NCBI RefSeq assembly: GCF_002998435.1
Contig: NZ_CP027231.1
Coordinates: forward strand, 3,017,001-3,081,000
From: Bacteroides zoogleoformans
GTDB lineage: Bacteria; Bacteroidota; Bacteroidia; Bacteroidales; Bacteroidaceae
Length of the DNA stretch: 64,000 bases
Direction of reading: 5' to 3'
Shown: piece after piece, positions 35,109 to 43,936 of the stretch
Numbering within the stretch: position 1 is the stretch's first letter
Layout of the letters: each line of letters opens with the position of its first letter
The notes under the pieces: model-generated
Seen by the model: the letters and a program-made list of their open reading frames with translations, nothing else
Database searches by the model: none
Told to the model about the DNA's origin: nothing
Made by a program: the position numbers and the translations under genes

Positions 35109-36212
35109 ATGGATCAAAAGAAAATAGATGTGCAATTCTTGCTGATATACATCGCTGTGGGCATCGTTGTTGCCACAGTCACAGCTTGGGCTTTGTATCA
35201 AAACCGCACAGAATATTGGAGGGCGCAGGCATGTAATACTTTTCAGAAGGCTTTGATTCAGGAATTACAGAAGAGGGATACGATGGATGTATTCTTTTTA
35301 TTATCGGGAACTTCTGAACTCAGTTCAAAGTTTGACAAGGATAAGAAAGAATCGGTGAAGCGAAAGATTATAAGCGAGTTCGGAGAGAAAGAATTTATCA
35401 TTCCATATGAAAAGTATAAGAATAATATAGAAAGCACTCTTGGTACACATGGTATGTATTCTTATGTATTGGCAATGGATCCTTTGAAGGCTGATTCTCT
35501 TAATGTGCTTTGGGAGAAACTGATGGCTGGAGAAGGATTTTTCGGAAGTACAATAGTTCGCACCTCCGTATCCGATTGGCAGGAACATGAGACCTACGCT
35601 TACTCGGCCGATTCTCTCTCCGTGCAGCGGTCGGACAGCATTGTATCCTATTATTTAGGAGGCAGATCCGAAATAGGGGTAACAGGGTATATTTATTATC
35701 CTTGGTGGAAAACTTTTTCCTTGAAAGACGTCTTTTTATTGAGTCTCCTTATAATAGGTTGTTGCTTGCTGTTTTTTATACAGGAATACTTTATCAGGCT
35801 TTATCATCGCCTTTTTGTAAAACAGGTGTCTACGGTTATACTGAAAGAAATACCGGTAATTGCAGCAGATAAGGCCGAGTCGCATACCTATAAAATGGGC
35901 GAAGATTTGCATTTTGATGCAGATCTTGGAATGCTGAAGCGGACGAACAATCCGGATGAGTTTTTGAAACTGACGCCGCAGGGAGCTAAATTATTGCAAG
36001 GTTTCTTGGATGCGGAGAAATATACACTATCCGTCGATGAGATTCTCGACCTGCTGTGGAATGGGGATAAAAGTGCACAAGAGGGGAGGGTGCACACCGC
36101 CATCAAAAGATTGCGTGAGAATCTACTCTCTTTTTCCGGCTGGACAATAGTGAACATCACTTCGGCTTATCAACTGAGGCCGCCTGCCTCATCGAGGGAA
36201 AGTTCTTTATAA
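35109..36212 (+). CDS. Membrane-anchored winged-helix transcription regulator
   Basis: 367 residues from the ATG at 35109. One membrane segment near the N-terminus (about 9-29), an extracytoplasmic domain of about 170 residues, a second membrane segment (about 205-228) and then a cytoplasmic OmpR/PhoB-type winged helix (about 270-360: EFLKLTPQGAKLLQGFL, LSVDEILDLLWNG, RVHTAIKRLRENL). The layout suits one-step signalling from the periplasm to DNA. It precedes the NVEALA peptide cassettes, so it may be their regulator; this is inference from position and orientation. Confidence 0.75.
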   Translation: MDQKKIDVQFLLIYIAVGIVVATVTAWALYQNRTEYWRAQACNTFQKALIQELQKRDTMDVFFLLSGTSELSSKFDKDKKESVKRKIISEFGEKEFIIPYEKYKNNIESTLGTHGMYSYVLAMDPLKADSLNVLWEKLMAGEGFFGSTIVRTSVSDWQEHETYAYSADSLSVQRSDSIVSYYLGGRSEIGVTGYIYYPWWKTFSLKDVFLLSLLIIGCCLLFFIQEYFIRLYHRLFVKQVSTVILKEIPVIAADKAESHTYKMGEDLHFDADLGMLKRTNNPDEFLKLTPQGAKLLQGFLDAEKYTLSVDEILDLLWNGDKSAQEGRVHTAIKRLRENLLSFSGWTIVNITSAYQLRPPASSRESSL

Positions 36213-36251
36213 TGCACCGGGTTTCGTCAGGTGTGTCGAACTCTTTGTCAA

Positions 36252-36356
36252 AGTCCTTTTAAATGTCTGTCCACAACGTGCGAATGTCTGTTTGCACATT
36301 GCGGACGTTTGTTCGTAGTGCGCGGATTTCTGTTCGCACGTTGCGAGCAGAGTTCT
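36252..36356. repeat. Degenerate 21-bp tandem repeats
   Basis: Units at 36273-36293, 36294-36314, 36315-36335 and 36336-36356 share the pattern GCAC-TTGCGGA-GT-TGTTC, and a weaker unit lies at 36252-36272. They fall in the gap between the regulator and the first peptide gene. Confidence 0.7.
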
Positions 36357-36480
36357 CTTCAAGAAGAGAACAACTGTACTCTATGCTATGTGCAAGTTTT
36401 CTCTATGTTTTTTGCAAGTTCTATGTAGATACGAAGTCCCCCAAAAAACACTCATAACATTCTCAACTATGCTTTTACAT

Positions 36481-36536
36481 CACCTGACAATGTCTTACAT
36501 TGAAGAAAAGGAAGGCTTGTCAGACTTTGTCAGGTG
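36481..36536 (+). promoter_or_regulatory. Leader stem-loop (type A) before peptide 1
   Basis: CACCTGACA (36481-36489) pairs with TGTCAGGTG (36528-36536), with further imperfect pairing inside, 68 bp before the ATG of the first NVEALA gene. A closely related stem occurs at 43832-43878. Confidence 0.6.
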
Positions 36537-36603
36537 GAAAATTTGCTGATTCTTTTTCTTTTTCAGATTTTTGTTCTCATCATTTAATGTAAAATCTGAA
36601 ATT

Positions 36604-36828
36604 ATGAAAAAGAAATTTTTGTTCATGGGCTTGTTCTTAGCCGTAATGGGGGCAACCGCTTTCTGTTTTAATTCAAAAAGTGAAGGATTTGAAGGTTTAA
36701 TGTTAGAAAACATAGAAGCTTTAGCTGCCGGTGAAGGGTCATCACTTGTTCATTGTATCGGAACAGGTTCTGTGGATTGCCCTAAGTTTCAGGTTAAAGT
36801 GTACTATGTAATAGCCTATGGCAATTAA
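36604..36828 (+). CDS. NVEALA-family peptide 1
   Basis: 74 residues from the ATG at 36604. A signal or membrane helix (MKKKFLFMGLFLAVMGATAF) is followed by the family motif as LMLENIEALA (N at about 38) and a short tail with two Cys (HCIGTGSVDCPKF). NVEALA proteins are a Bacteroidetes family of unknown function with a conserved start and variable end. The gene overlaps the following propeller gene by 11 bp. It is the most divergent of the four copies here. Confidence 0.8.
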   Translation: MKKKFLFMGLFLAVMGATAFCFNSKSEGFEGLMLENIEALAAGEGSSLVHCIGTGSVDCPKFQVKVYYVIAYGN

Positions 36829-37894
36829 ACTTTCAGTAGGTATTTTTCTTTTGTCTTTTTTATTGGCGGCATGCACAACTGCTCCACCCGGCAAAGGAGT
36901 TCCTTATGACGCTTTCCCCGAAACGCGGAGTCTCATGGGGCGGGTGTTGCCGTTGGATACGGCTGTCTTCCGCTATCCTTTCCGCATCAGGGTGCAGGGC
37001 GACAAAGCCGTGGTATTGGATTTGCATGGCACCGATCACCTCTTTCATGTTTTCAGCTATCCGCAGGGGCATTACCTCTCTTCTTTCGGTAAGCGAGGAG
37101 AGGCTCCGCATGAAATGATTTCTGCCGAAAACGTCCGTTGGAAAGAAGATGCTTTGTGGGTGCTCGACGCCGATAAGTCGGAAATCACCCGGTTGGGTCT
37201 GTCCGGCGATTCATTGCTTCGCAGGGAAACGGTATCCTTGGATAAAAACATACTTCGGGCGTTGGATTTTGCCGTGATAGACGATACCGCATTTCTCATC
37301 CCCGACTATTCGGGTGATGCCCGCTTCTGCCAAGTAAGTCTGCAAGGCCGTCTGCTGGGGAAGTTCGGAAGCATTCCGTCCGCCGACGAGGAAGCCCTGC
37401 GCAATGCCCGTCCTGCATTGGCGCAGGCTTGGCGCAGCTTCATCGACTACAATCCGCGCAACGGGGTGTTGGCTGCCGTCACACAGCTGGGCGAGGTCGT
37501 CGAGGTTTATAATCTGAGGGATAGTACGCACGTGGTGCGCATCGGCCCACACGGTGAGCCGGAGTTCCTTGTCTCAGAAGGCTATGGTTTGCCCATGGGT
37601 ATCATGGGCTTTAGCGATGTGCAGGTCACTGACAGTGCCATCTATGCCGTTTTCCATGGTCGCCCCTTCAAAGAGATTGCGGCGAGTGTGCGTAAAGGAA
37701 CAAAACTTCCTGACGGCGGGCAGTATATCTATGTATTCAGCTTAGATGGCGAACCTTTGTGTAAGTATGTATTAGACCATGCCGTCTATGGCATATCGGT
37801 GGATGAAGAGAAAGGCATCATCATCGCTACGGATGTCAATCGGGATGACCCGATCATAGAGTATAGAATAAAAGATTTGTGTGAATATAAATAA
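36818..37894 (+). CDS. Six-bladed beta-propeller lipoprotein 1
   Basis: 358 residues with a lipobox LLAAC after MAIKLSVGIFLLSF, so it is an outer-membrane or inner-membrane lipoprotein. The body shows repeating blade motifs (YPQGHYLSSFGKRG, DALWVLDADKSEITRLGLSG, GQYIYVFSLDGEPLCKY) typical of the six-bladed propellers that accompany NVEALA peptides. No catalytic motif; binding of a peptide or protein partner is a reasonable inference. Its 3' end is the source of sequence found duplicated at 40569 and 43937. Confidence 0.75.
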   Translation: MAIKLSVGIFLLSFLLAACTTAPPGKGVPYDAFPETRSLMGRVLPLDTAVFRYPFRIRVQGDKAVVLDLHGTDHLFHVFSYPQGHYLSSFGKRGEAPHEMISAENVRWKEDALWVLDADKSEITRLGLSGDSLLRRETVSLDKNILRALDFAVIDDTAFLIPDYSGDARFCQVSLQGRLLGKFGSIPSADEEALRNARPALAQAWRSFIDYNPRNGVLAAVTQLGEVVEVYNLRDSTHVVRIGPHGEPEFLVSEGYGLPMGIMGFSDVQVTDSAIYAVFHGRPFKEIAASVRKGTKLPDGGQYIYVFSLDGEPLCKYVLDHAVYGISVDEEKGIIIATDVNRDDPIIEYRIKDLCEYK

Positions 37895-38083
37895 AAGGAA
37901 TGGGTGACAAAGCGTTGTTTGAGGAACATTCGGTTTCCCCCATTCCATTAACCCGCTAAAGAAAGGAGGTCGTGGCAAAGGTAGCAGATAAATCGTGAAT
38001 ACGCAATACGCATGCGTTTTCCGTTGAAAGGATAGATACGGAAAGAAATGAAAACTGATTATTAAACTCAAAAAAAATTAAAC
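37874..38083 (+). repeat. Leader repeat, copy 1
   Basis: About 210 bp from the last codons of propeller gene 1 to the ATG of peptide 2, related to the identical copies 2 and 3 with a few differences. It contains GGAATGGGTGA and a partly altered partner ending CCCATTCC. Unlike the other copies, the first part here is genuine coding sequence. Confidence 0.85.
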
Positions 38084-38365
38084 ATGAGTAAGAAAATTTT
38101 TGCAATTTTGATAGTTGCCGTAGTTGCAGTATTTGCAGGCTACAATGTTTATCAGTCACAAAAAGGAGAAATGATGTCTGATTTGATGTTGGCTAATGTG
38201 GAAGCGTTGGCAAGATATGAGTTACCTGAAGTTGTAGTGGAATGTGACGTTTCTCCAGGAAGATGCTGGATGAAAGGGGATTTGTGTATGCAAGGAGAAT
38301 ATACTGGATATCGATGTGTTCGTACTGAACATACGTGGCTTTATTGTACCTCTCCTTGTATGTAG
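38084..38365 (+). CDS. NVEALA-family peptide 2
   Basis: 93 residues. N-terminal helix MSKKIFAILIVAVVAVFAGY, then LMLANVEALARYE and a 45-residue tail with six Cys (CDVSPGRCWMKGDLCMQGEY then RC, YC and PC). The tail is unrelated to those of peptides 1, 3 and 4, while the N-terminus is nearly the same as in 3 and 4. The tail probably folds with disulfides outside the cytoplasm. Confidence 0.85.
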   Translation: MSKKIFAILIVAVVAVFAGYNVYQSQKGEMMSDLMLANVEALARYELPEVVVECDVSPGRCWMKGDLCMQGEYTGYRCVRTEHTWLYCTSPCM

Positions 38366-38494
38366 TATTTAAATTGTAATTTTAGCCAACTAAAAAGGAG
38401 AAATTTCTACAGTTGTGTTGAGTGAAAAATAACTTGAACTTAGTGTGATTGTGAAAAGAAACTTTTTAGTTGGTTTTTTAATATGAAATGATAA

Positions 38495-39688
38495 ATGAAA
38501 CATTTTTATTTATTTATATTTCCATTTTTACTTTTCTCTTGTATGTCCAAAGAGAAAAAAATAGAAGATATTGATGTGATTTCTTGGGAGAGTGCATTGA
38601 AGAACGATACTTCTTTTTTAGAAAGTATAGATATTATTCCTTTGGAAACAGATAGTGATATTCTTGTGAAAACGCCCTCTTTATTTCAGTATATAAAAGC
38701 GATAGATGCTTTTTTGCTAATGGATAGCAGATCTGCTCTTTATTTGTTTGATAGGAATGGAAGACATTGTAGCAACTCGGTTTCTTGTATTGGTGAGGGC
38801 CCCAAAGAATATGTGATGGCCGTGGATGCTGAATATAATCCATATACCAACTTCATAGAGCTATATAATGCTCATACAAGCTCGATTCATTGTTATGACT
38901 TACAATTTCATTGGAAGCAGACTATAAAATTAAAACAAGAAGTAGGGTTTGCGGCTCAAACAATGAGTGTATTAAGAGAAAATGTATATGCATTAGATCC
39001 TGTTCGTCTAAATGAGGAGGATTTGTACATGAAGGTTTACGATTTCAGTAATAATGAGGCTGTAATTACAAATGTTCCATATCATAAATCTGGATATATT
39101 GCGGAAACTAATATGATGCGGAAAAGCCTTCAGGTAATAGACTCAAATATCTATTATACACCTGATTATATGGATTACCATTTTTATCAATATAACGTGG
39201 AAGAGGGAAGGTTCTTTCCTATTTACAGATTAGATTTTGGGAAAGAGAGTGTTTCTAAAAAGAAATTAGATGAATTATATGGAAAAAGTAAGCCAGCCAA
39301 AGGAAAAGAGGTGTTAAAAAGCGTATCTATCATGCAAGAGAAAAACGACTATTTGTTGTCTTCTCACTATCCTTTGCCCATAATTCGATTAATAAATGAT
39401 TCTTATGTATATGTACATTTTATTTGTAATAGAACTCCTCACAATTTAATATATAATCGGAAAACCAAAAAGATATTCGGCTTGACTCCAAATTCTCCGT
39501 TAATTATGTATAGATGCTTTAATCTTGTAGATAATGTGCTTTATTCCATTCTATATCCGTATGAGTTGGATCGATATATCAATGAGACTACTAAAAAATA
39601 TTTGTCTGAAGACGCATTAAAAAGATTAGAAAACATACGAGAGGAAGATAATCCTGTGGTTATAAAATATATACTGAAAAATGAATAG
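38495..39688 (+). CDS. Six-bladed beta-propeller lipoprotein 2
   Basis: 397 residues, lipobox LFSC after MKHFYLFIFPFL. Blade motifs: ALYLFDRNGRHCSN, GEGPKEYVMAVDAEYN and NFIELYNAHTSSIHCYD. The gene is AT-rich, unlike propeller 1. Its last 8 bp overlap the following thioredoxin-like gene. A degraded copy of its 3' end is found at 46525-46605. Confidence 0.75.
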   Translation: MKHFYLFIFPFLLFSCMSKEKKIEDIDVISWESALKNDTSFLESIDIIPLETDSDILVKTPSLFQYIKAIDAFLLMDSRSALYLFDRNGRHCSNSVSCIGEGPKEYVMAVDAEYNPYTNFIELYNAHTSSIHCYDLQFHWKQTIKLKQEVGFAAQTMSVLRENVYALDPVRLNEEDLYMKVYDFSNNEAVITNVPYHKSGYIAETNMMRKSLQVIDSNIYYTPDYMDYHFYQYNVEEGRFFPIYRLDFGKESVSKKKLDELYGKSKPAKGKEVLKSVSIMQEKNDYLLSSHYPLPIIRLINDSYVYVHFICNRTPHNLIYNRKTKKIFGLTPNSPLIMYRCFNLVDNVLYSILYPYELDRYINETTKKYLSEDALKRLENIREEDNPVVIKYILKNE

Positions 39689-40565
39689 ATTTTGGATCTT
39701 ATTTTTTTTCTCAATTTTATTTTTGTCTTCTTGTACAGGTTCAAGAGATAAAAAGATTGAAGATTTAGTGAAGGATTGGAATGGAAAAGATTTTTTATTT
39801 CCAGACAATTGGATGCAATATGTTATTGCGGATTCCATTGAAGAATATGATTTTAATCATGGCCAATATACTGTAATCTCTTATGTTGATTCAAGTGGGT
39901 GCATTGATTGTAGGCTGAATTTACCAAAATGGACGGAATTTGCAAACATGCTTGATTCTGTGTCGGGGTATACAATTCCTATATTGTTTATTTTCAACCC
40001 TAAAGATAAGGGATATTTGATTAAATTACTTAAACGGGTGCATTTTTCTTATCCTGTTTGTATTGATGAAGAGGACGACTTTAATAAATTGAATCATTTT
40101 CCTGATGATATGAATTTCCAGACTTTTTTAATAGATAAAACTCATAAAGTAATAGCTATTGGAAATCCAATTCTTAATCAGGGAGTCAGGGATTTATATG
40201 TCAATATCATTCAGAATAAAGGTTTTATTGATAATAATAGTATGAGGAATATGAAAATAGAAACGCAAATAATTGTTGATAAATCAATGATGACTTTTAA
40301 TACATTTGATTGGCATAAAGAACAAAAAACATTTTTTACTCTGAAAAATATCGGAAACAAACCTTTGTTCATTCAGGATGTTACCACTTCCTGTGGTTGT
40401 ACCACTGTAACCTATTCCAAAGAGCCGGTGCAGCCGGATAAAGAGATTGTATTGGAGGTGAGCTACAAGGCTGAGCATCCCGAACACTTCAACAAGACCA
40501 TCACGGTGTATTGCAATGCCGAAACCTCGCCGTTGGTTTTGCAGATTAACGGGGATGCTAAATGA
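39681..40565 (+). CDS. Thioredoxin-like/DUF1573 lipoprotein 1
   Basis: 294 residues with lipobox FLSSC. The first two thirds have a thioredoxin-like fold with the site YVDSSGCIDCRLNL (CIDC, a CxxC pair). The last 90 residues are DUF1573, beginning FFTLKNIGNKPLFI with the conserved TTSCGCTTV. A thiol-disulfide role for the Cys-rich peptides is an attractive inference. The last 190 bp are less AT-rich than the rest, suggesting a mosaic origin. Confidence 0.75.
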   Translation: MNRFWILFFFSILFLSSCTGSRDKKIEDLVKDWNGKDFLFPDNWMQYVIADSIEEYDFNHGQYTVISYVDSSGCIDCRLNLPKWTEFANMLDSVSGYTIPILFIFNPKDKGYLIKLLKRVHFSYPVCIDEEDDFNKLNHFPDDMNFQTFLIDKTHKVIAIGNPILNQGVRDLYVNIIQNKGFIDNNSMRNMKIETQIIVDKSMMTFNTFDWHKEQKTFFTLKNIGNKPLFIQDVTTSCGCTTVTYSKEPVQPDKEIVLEVSYKAEHPEHFNKTITVYCNAETSPLVLQINGDAK

Positions 40566-40568
40566 AAA

Positions 40569-40780
40569 AATAATACAAGATTTGTGTGAATATAAATAAA
40601 AGGAATGGGTGACAAAGCGTTGTTTGAGGAACATTCGGTTTCACCCATTCCATAACCCGCTAAAGAAAGGAGGTCACGGCAAAGGTAGCAGATAAATCGT
40701 GAATACGCAATATGCTTGCGTTTTCCGTTGAAAGGATAGATACGGAAAGAAATGAAAAACAGATTATTAAACTCATAAAA
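40569..40780 (+). repeat. Leader repeat, copy 2 (interrupted by IS110)
   Basis: 212 bp that read identical, base by base, to copy 3 (43937-44148). Stem arms GGAATGGGTGA (40602-40612) and TCACCCATTCC (40641-40651). The copy begins with the sequence of the last codons of propeller 1 (GATTTGTGTGAATATAAATAA), here non-coding. The IS110 element starts right after its end. Confidence 0.9.
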
Positions 40781-40897
40781 GTTCCTATGTTTAAAATCGG
40801 AAGTGACGGATAACATAATATAGCCCTAAAAAAGCTATACCATTATAGTTAACTTTGTAAGTGATAACAACAATATTAACTCATAACGATATAGCTT

Positions 40898-41983
40898 ATG
40901 AAACGTGTACAAAGTAACACATTAGATTTCAGTGGTCAAAATATTTATGTAGGAATTGATGTCCACCTGAAGAGTTGGTCGGTTGCAATTTTATCAGAGC
41001 ATAGTGTTCTGAATCGATTCAGCCAAATTCCGGAACCGGAAGCATTGCACAAGTATCTTGTCAGCAATTATCCGGGCGCCAATTACTTCTCTGTGTATGA
41101 AGCCGGATTCTGCGGCTTTTGGATACACGAGAAACTGATGGATTTAGGAATAACCAACATCGTGGTCAATCCAGCCGACGTTCCGACCATGAGTAAGGAA
41201 AAACTTCGTAAGACGGATGCCGTGGATTGTAACAAGCTGGCTCGTGAATTACGTTCCGGTTCGCTGGTAGGAATATACGTTCCCAAGGCGGATGTCCTGG
41301 AAATGCGCTCTTTGATAAGGATGAGAAACCTGATTGTAAAAGACAGCACCCGTGCGAAGAACCGCATCAAGTCATTGCTTCGTTTTCATGGAGTGGATAT
41401 ACCCGAAGAGTTTACCCGATGCTCGATAGGATGTTGGTCAAAACGTTTCCTGACTTGGCTTCATTCTCTCGAACTCTCAACAGAGTATGGCAAGAAGACT
41501 TTGGAACTGCACTTGGAGCAGTTCGTGCGTTTGCGTAAGATGCTTCTTCAGGAAACACGTGCCATCCGTGAGATATCACGTAACGCACCTTTTGAGAGGC
41601 CGATACGTCTTCTGACTTCTGTTCCCGGAATAGGCGTTACTACAGCTGCTACCCTGATGGTTGAACTTGACGGTATAGTCCGTTTCAGGAATGAGGACCA
41701 TCTGGCTTCCTTCATCGGTCTGGTACCCATGTGCCATTCGAGTGGTGAGAGTAACGGCACAGGAGATATAACGGTACGTCGCCATTTCATGCTCCGCTGC
41801 CTGTTGGTGGAAGCTGCATGGATTGCAATCCGTAAGGATCCTGCAATGACTGTAGCCTATACGGAATACCGTAAACGTATGAATCCCCAGAAGTCAATCA
41901 TAAAGATTGCCAGACGGCTTGTAAACAGAATATATTATGTACTCAAACATGAAAAGGAATATATACCGTGTGTTGTCAAATGA
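40898..41983 (+). CDS. IS110-family transposase
   Basis: 361 residues. The N-terminal RuvC-like DEDD domain is visible (VGIDVHLKSWSVAI, VYEAGFCGFWIHEKL, KTDAVDCNKLAREL), and the C-terminal transposase_20 domain contains SVPGIGVTTAATLMVELDG and GLVPMCHSSGESNG, where the catalytic Ser is expected. IS110-family recombinases are guided by an element-encoded bridge RNA. The frame is intact. Confidence 0.95.
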   Translation: MKRVQSNTLDFSGQNIYVGIDVHLKSWSVAILSEHSVLNRFSQIPEPEALHKYLVSNYPGANYFSVYEAGFCGFWIHEKLMDLGITNIVVNPADVPTMSKEKLRKTDAVDCNKLARELRSGSLVGIYVPKADVLEMRSLIRMRNLIVKDSTRAKNRIKSLLRFHGVDIPEEFTRCSIGCWSKRFLTWLHSLELSTEYGKKTLELHLEQFVRLRKMLLQETRAIREISRNAPFERPIRLLTSVPGIGVTTAATLMVELDGIVRFRNEDHLASFIGLVPMCHSSGESNGTGDITVRRHFMLRCLLVEAAWIAIRKDPAMTVAYTEYRKRMNPQKSIIKIARRLVNRIYYVLKHEKEYIPCVVK

Positions 41984-42311
41984 TACAGAATCCTATAAGG
42001 TAAAACAACTTTCTTTTGAGGAAAATACTATCATTACTTTGCGGCTTTGAAGTCCGCTTAAAAAAGTTTGTAATCCTCATTAATGGTTTGACTGATAAAG
42101 GAACTTGCAGCCCCTTGTGTGGTGTCTGCTGTGGAAAGTTTGTTTTACCATAGGATTATGGTTAGGTTTTCTTAGCCATATCAGACGATATCAGTAATAC
42201 AAAAAGAGAGGCGTGTAACCGCCTCCCAAAGTAGCATTACTGCGTACCGTTAGGATGCTTATTGCTGGTAGGTTGCTCCTCAGCAGAGCCTACTTCCTCT
42301 TAACATCCTGA
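41984..42311 (+). ncRNA. Candidate bridge/seek RNA region of the IS110 element
   Basis: The 3' non-coding part folds readily: TCCTATAAGGTAAAAC (41991-42006) pairs with GTTTTACCATAGGA (42142-42155) with an adjacent CTTTC/GAAAG; GAGGCG/CGCCTC at 42208-42225; GTAGG/CCTAC at 42268-42293; and an outer GTTAGGATG/CATCCTGAC. IS1111-group members of this family carry their guide RNA downstream of the gene, which fits the long 3' region. The RNA ends cannot be set from sequence alone. Confidence 0.5.
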
Positions 42312-42386
42312 CAAAAAGATATGAAACTAAAGTTAATTATTAATGAATTATCCAACTTTGTTTGGATTTTAAATGGAAAGAGAATA

Positions 42387-42632
42387 ATGAAAAAGAAAAC
42401 TTTTGCAATCTTGATAGTTGCAGTAGTTGCAACATTTGCAGGCTACAATGCTTATCAGTCGCAGAGAGCGGAAACGATGTCTGACTTATTGCTGGCTAAT
42501 GTGGAAGCACTGGCCTCAAGAGAAGGTGGAACCCATTCATGTGAAGAAGTATGTCACTATTGCTCTGGCTGGAGGTGTACAAGAATTTATGGAGGAGTTA
42601 CCTCCGTTTGTGAGCCATATAGAAAGAATTAA
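42387..42632 (+). CDS. NVEALA-family peptide 3
   Basis: 81 residues from the ATG at 42387 (an in-frame start at 42321 would add 22 residues of non-signal sequence before the helix, so I reject it). N-terminus MKKKTFAILIVAVVATFAGY, then LLLANVEALASREGG and a tail with five Cys (CEEVCHYCSGWRC and VC). Its leader differs from those of peptides 2 and 4 because the IS110 element lies between. Confidence 0.82.
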   Translation: MKKKTFAILIVAVVATFAGYNAYQSQRAETMSDLLLANVEALASREGGTHSCEEVCHYCSGWRCTRIYGGVTSVCEPYRKN

Positions 42633-42644
42633 AATAGAACGAAT

Positions 42645-42748
42645 GATGAGGGTGTGTCATAATGCCAAAATATAAGAATTTACCCCTGCTACAGCTATCT
42701 GTGGCAGGGGGAGTTTTTTCAAAAAGGGCATTTTGACACACCCTCATC
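42645..42748. mobile_element. Small inverted-repeat element (MITE-like)
   Basis: 104 bp bounded by 22-bp inverted repeats with one mismatch: GATGAGGGTGTGTCA (42645-42659) and its complement ending at 42748. Inside is a second hairpin, CCCCTGC/GCAGGGG, with a T tract, which would terminate the peptide 3 transcript. It codes for nothing. The outer repeats look like insertion-sequence ends. Confidence 0.65.
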
Positions 42749-42763
42749 TAAAAAAGCAAAAGA

Positions 42764-43810
42764 ATGAAAAAGCAAGTCGTATTTTTGTTATTGGGTGCTT
42801 GTATGCTATTTTCTTGTTCGCAGAAAGATAGATATATGGATGCCCGTATTTTTGGTTTTAATGATTTTGAGGCTGAAATAGAATTGAAAGGAAATTTGTT
42901 GGAATTTGATGACTTGGTCATGAATCCGAGCGAATTGCAAGTTTATGACTCCATATTGGTTACATTGGAATATGGAGGAGAGAAGTTATGCAATGTGTAT
43001 AATCTGAATACAAGAAAGAAAATAGGCGAACGTCTGGTAAGGGGACAAGGCCCGGATGAAATGTTGATGCCCTCGTTTATTGACAATGATGGAACATGTG
43101 TGCAGATAGTCGATATGGCAACCTCTGTAGTTTATAAATACGACTTGAGGGATTTTATTGAAAATGCAGAACCCCGTCCGACAACCAAGACAAAGTTGGA
43201 GGAGAATGTGAACTCCAGCATGCAAATACTTGGCGATAAACTGGTAGGCTATCCGTATTTTAAAGAGCATCAATTGTATGTTTTTGATGGGACGGGAAAA
43301 AAAGTTAATGAATTTGCCGGTTTCCCCGTTTCGACCATAGATTATTCTGACATGGAAAGGACGGATGCCTATTATATGGGATTTGCTTCCAATGGAACGG
43401 ATAGGTTGGCCATTTGTTATTATATGACGGACTTGATTGATATATACAATGCTGCCGGAGTGTTGCAAAAGAGAATACATGGTCCGGAGCATTTCTTCTC
43501 TTATTTTAAAGAGGTGCATGATGCAAATGGAATTACTTCCCGGCAAGTGAAGGGAAAGAACCGGGATGCCTATTTTGCACCGGAAAGTGCAGGTGATAAA
43601 TTATTTGTATTGTATAATGGAGGGTATGTAGATGAAAAGGATCATAGCTCGTTCTGCAAGAGATTGTTTTCTTTCTCGTGGGATGGTGTTCCGCAGACAA
43701 TTTATATTCTGGATGCCCCTATATTTACTTTCTGTGTGGATAAAAAACGAAATAAAATTTATGGTGTGAGCAATCGGCCTGACAATCATATTGTGGAATA
43801 TACTTATTGA
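42764..43810 (+). CDS. Six-bladed beta-propeller lipoprotein 3
   Basis: 348 residues, lipobox LFSC after MKKQVVFLLLGACM. Blade features include KIGERLVRGQGPDEMLMPSF, VQIVDMATSVVYKYDL and LYVFDGTGKKVNEFAG. It follows peptide 3 across the small inverted-repeat element, has no thioredoxin-like partner, and ends just before stem-loop type A and leader copy 3. Confidence 0.75.
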   Translation: MKKQVVFLLLGACMLFSCSQKDRYMDARIFGFNDFEAEIELKGNLLEFDDLVMNPSELQVYDSILVTLEYGGEKLCNVYNLNTRKKIGERLVRGQGPDEMLMPSFIDNDGTCVQIVDMATSVVYKYDLRDFIENAEPRPTTKTKLEENVNSSMQILGDKLVGYPYFKEHQLYVFDGTGKKVNEFAGFPVSTIDYSDMERTDAYYMGFASNGTDRLAICYYMTDLIDIYNAAGVLQKRIHGPEHFFSYFKEVHDANGITSRQVKGKNRDAYFAPESAGDKLFVLYNGGYVDEKDHSSFCKRLFSFSWDGVPQTIYILDAPIFTFCVDKKRNKIYGVSNRPDNHIVEYTY

Positions 43811-43831
43811 AATGTCATTTTGATATCACCC

Positions 43832-43878
43832 GACAAAGTCTGACAATGAAGAAAAAAGAGTGTTTGTCAGACTTTGTC
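43832..43878 (+). promoter_or_regulatory. Stem-loop (type A copy) after propeller 3
   Basis: GACAAAGTCTGACAA (43832-43846) pairs perfectly with TTGTCAGACTTTGTC (43864-43878). About 55 bp after it still resemble the leader of peptide 1 (TTTTTAGATTTTTG-type) before switching abruptly to leader copy 3, so this is a hybrid leader. Confidence 0.7.
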
Positions 43879-43936
43879 AGGCAGGAAATTTGCCGTTTCT
43901 GTATCTTTTTTAGATTTTTGCTTCCATCATTTGATA

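Larger units (their letters stand above)
40781..42311 (+). mobile_element. IS110-family insertion element
   Basis: About 1.53 kb. The left end is set by comparison of the leader copies (identity stops at 40780); the right end is approximate and taken after the last 3' hairpin. It carries one transposase gene, a TAACTTTG -7 box at 40850-40857, 117 bp of 5' and about 330 bp of 3' non-coding DNA. No inverted terminal repeats or target duplications are seen, as expected for this family. It separates leader copy 2 from peptide gene 3. Confidence 0.85.

Noticed and set aside
40602..40651. Invertible promoter segment at the leader stem
   Set aside because: The arms are only 28 bp apart and no consensus promoter lies between them; a nearby TACCTTTG on the minus strand is outside the arms and has no -33 match.
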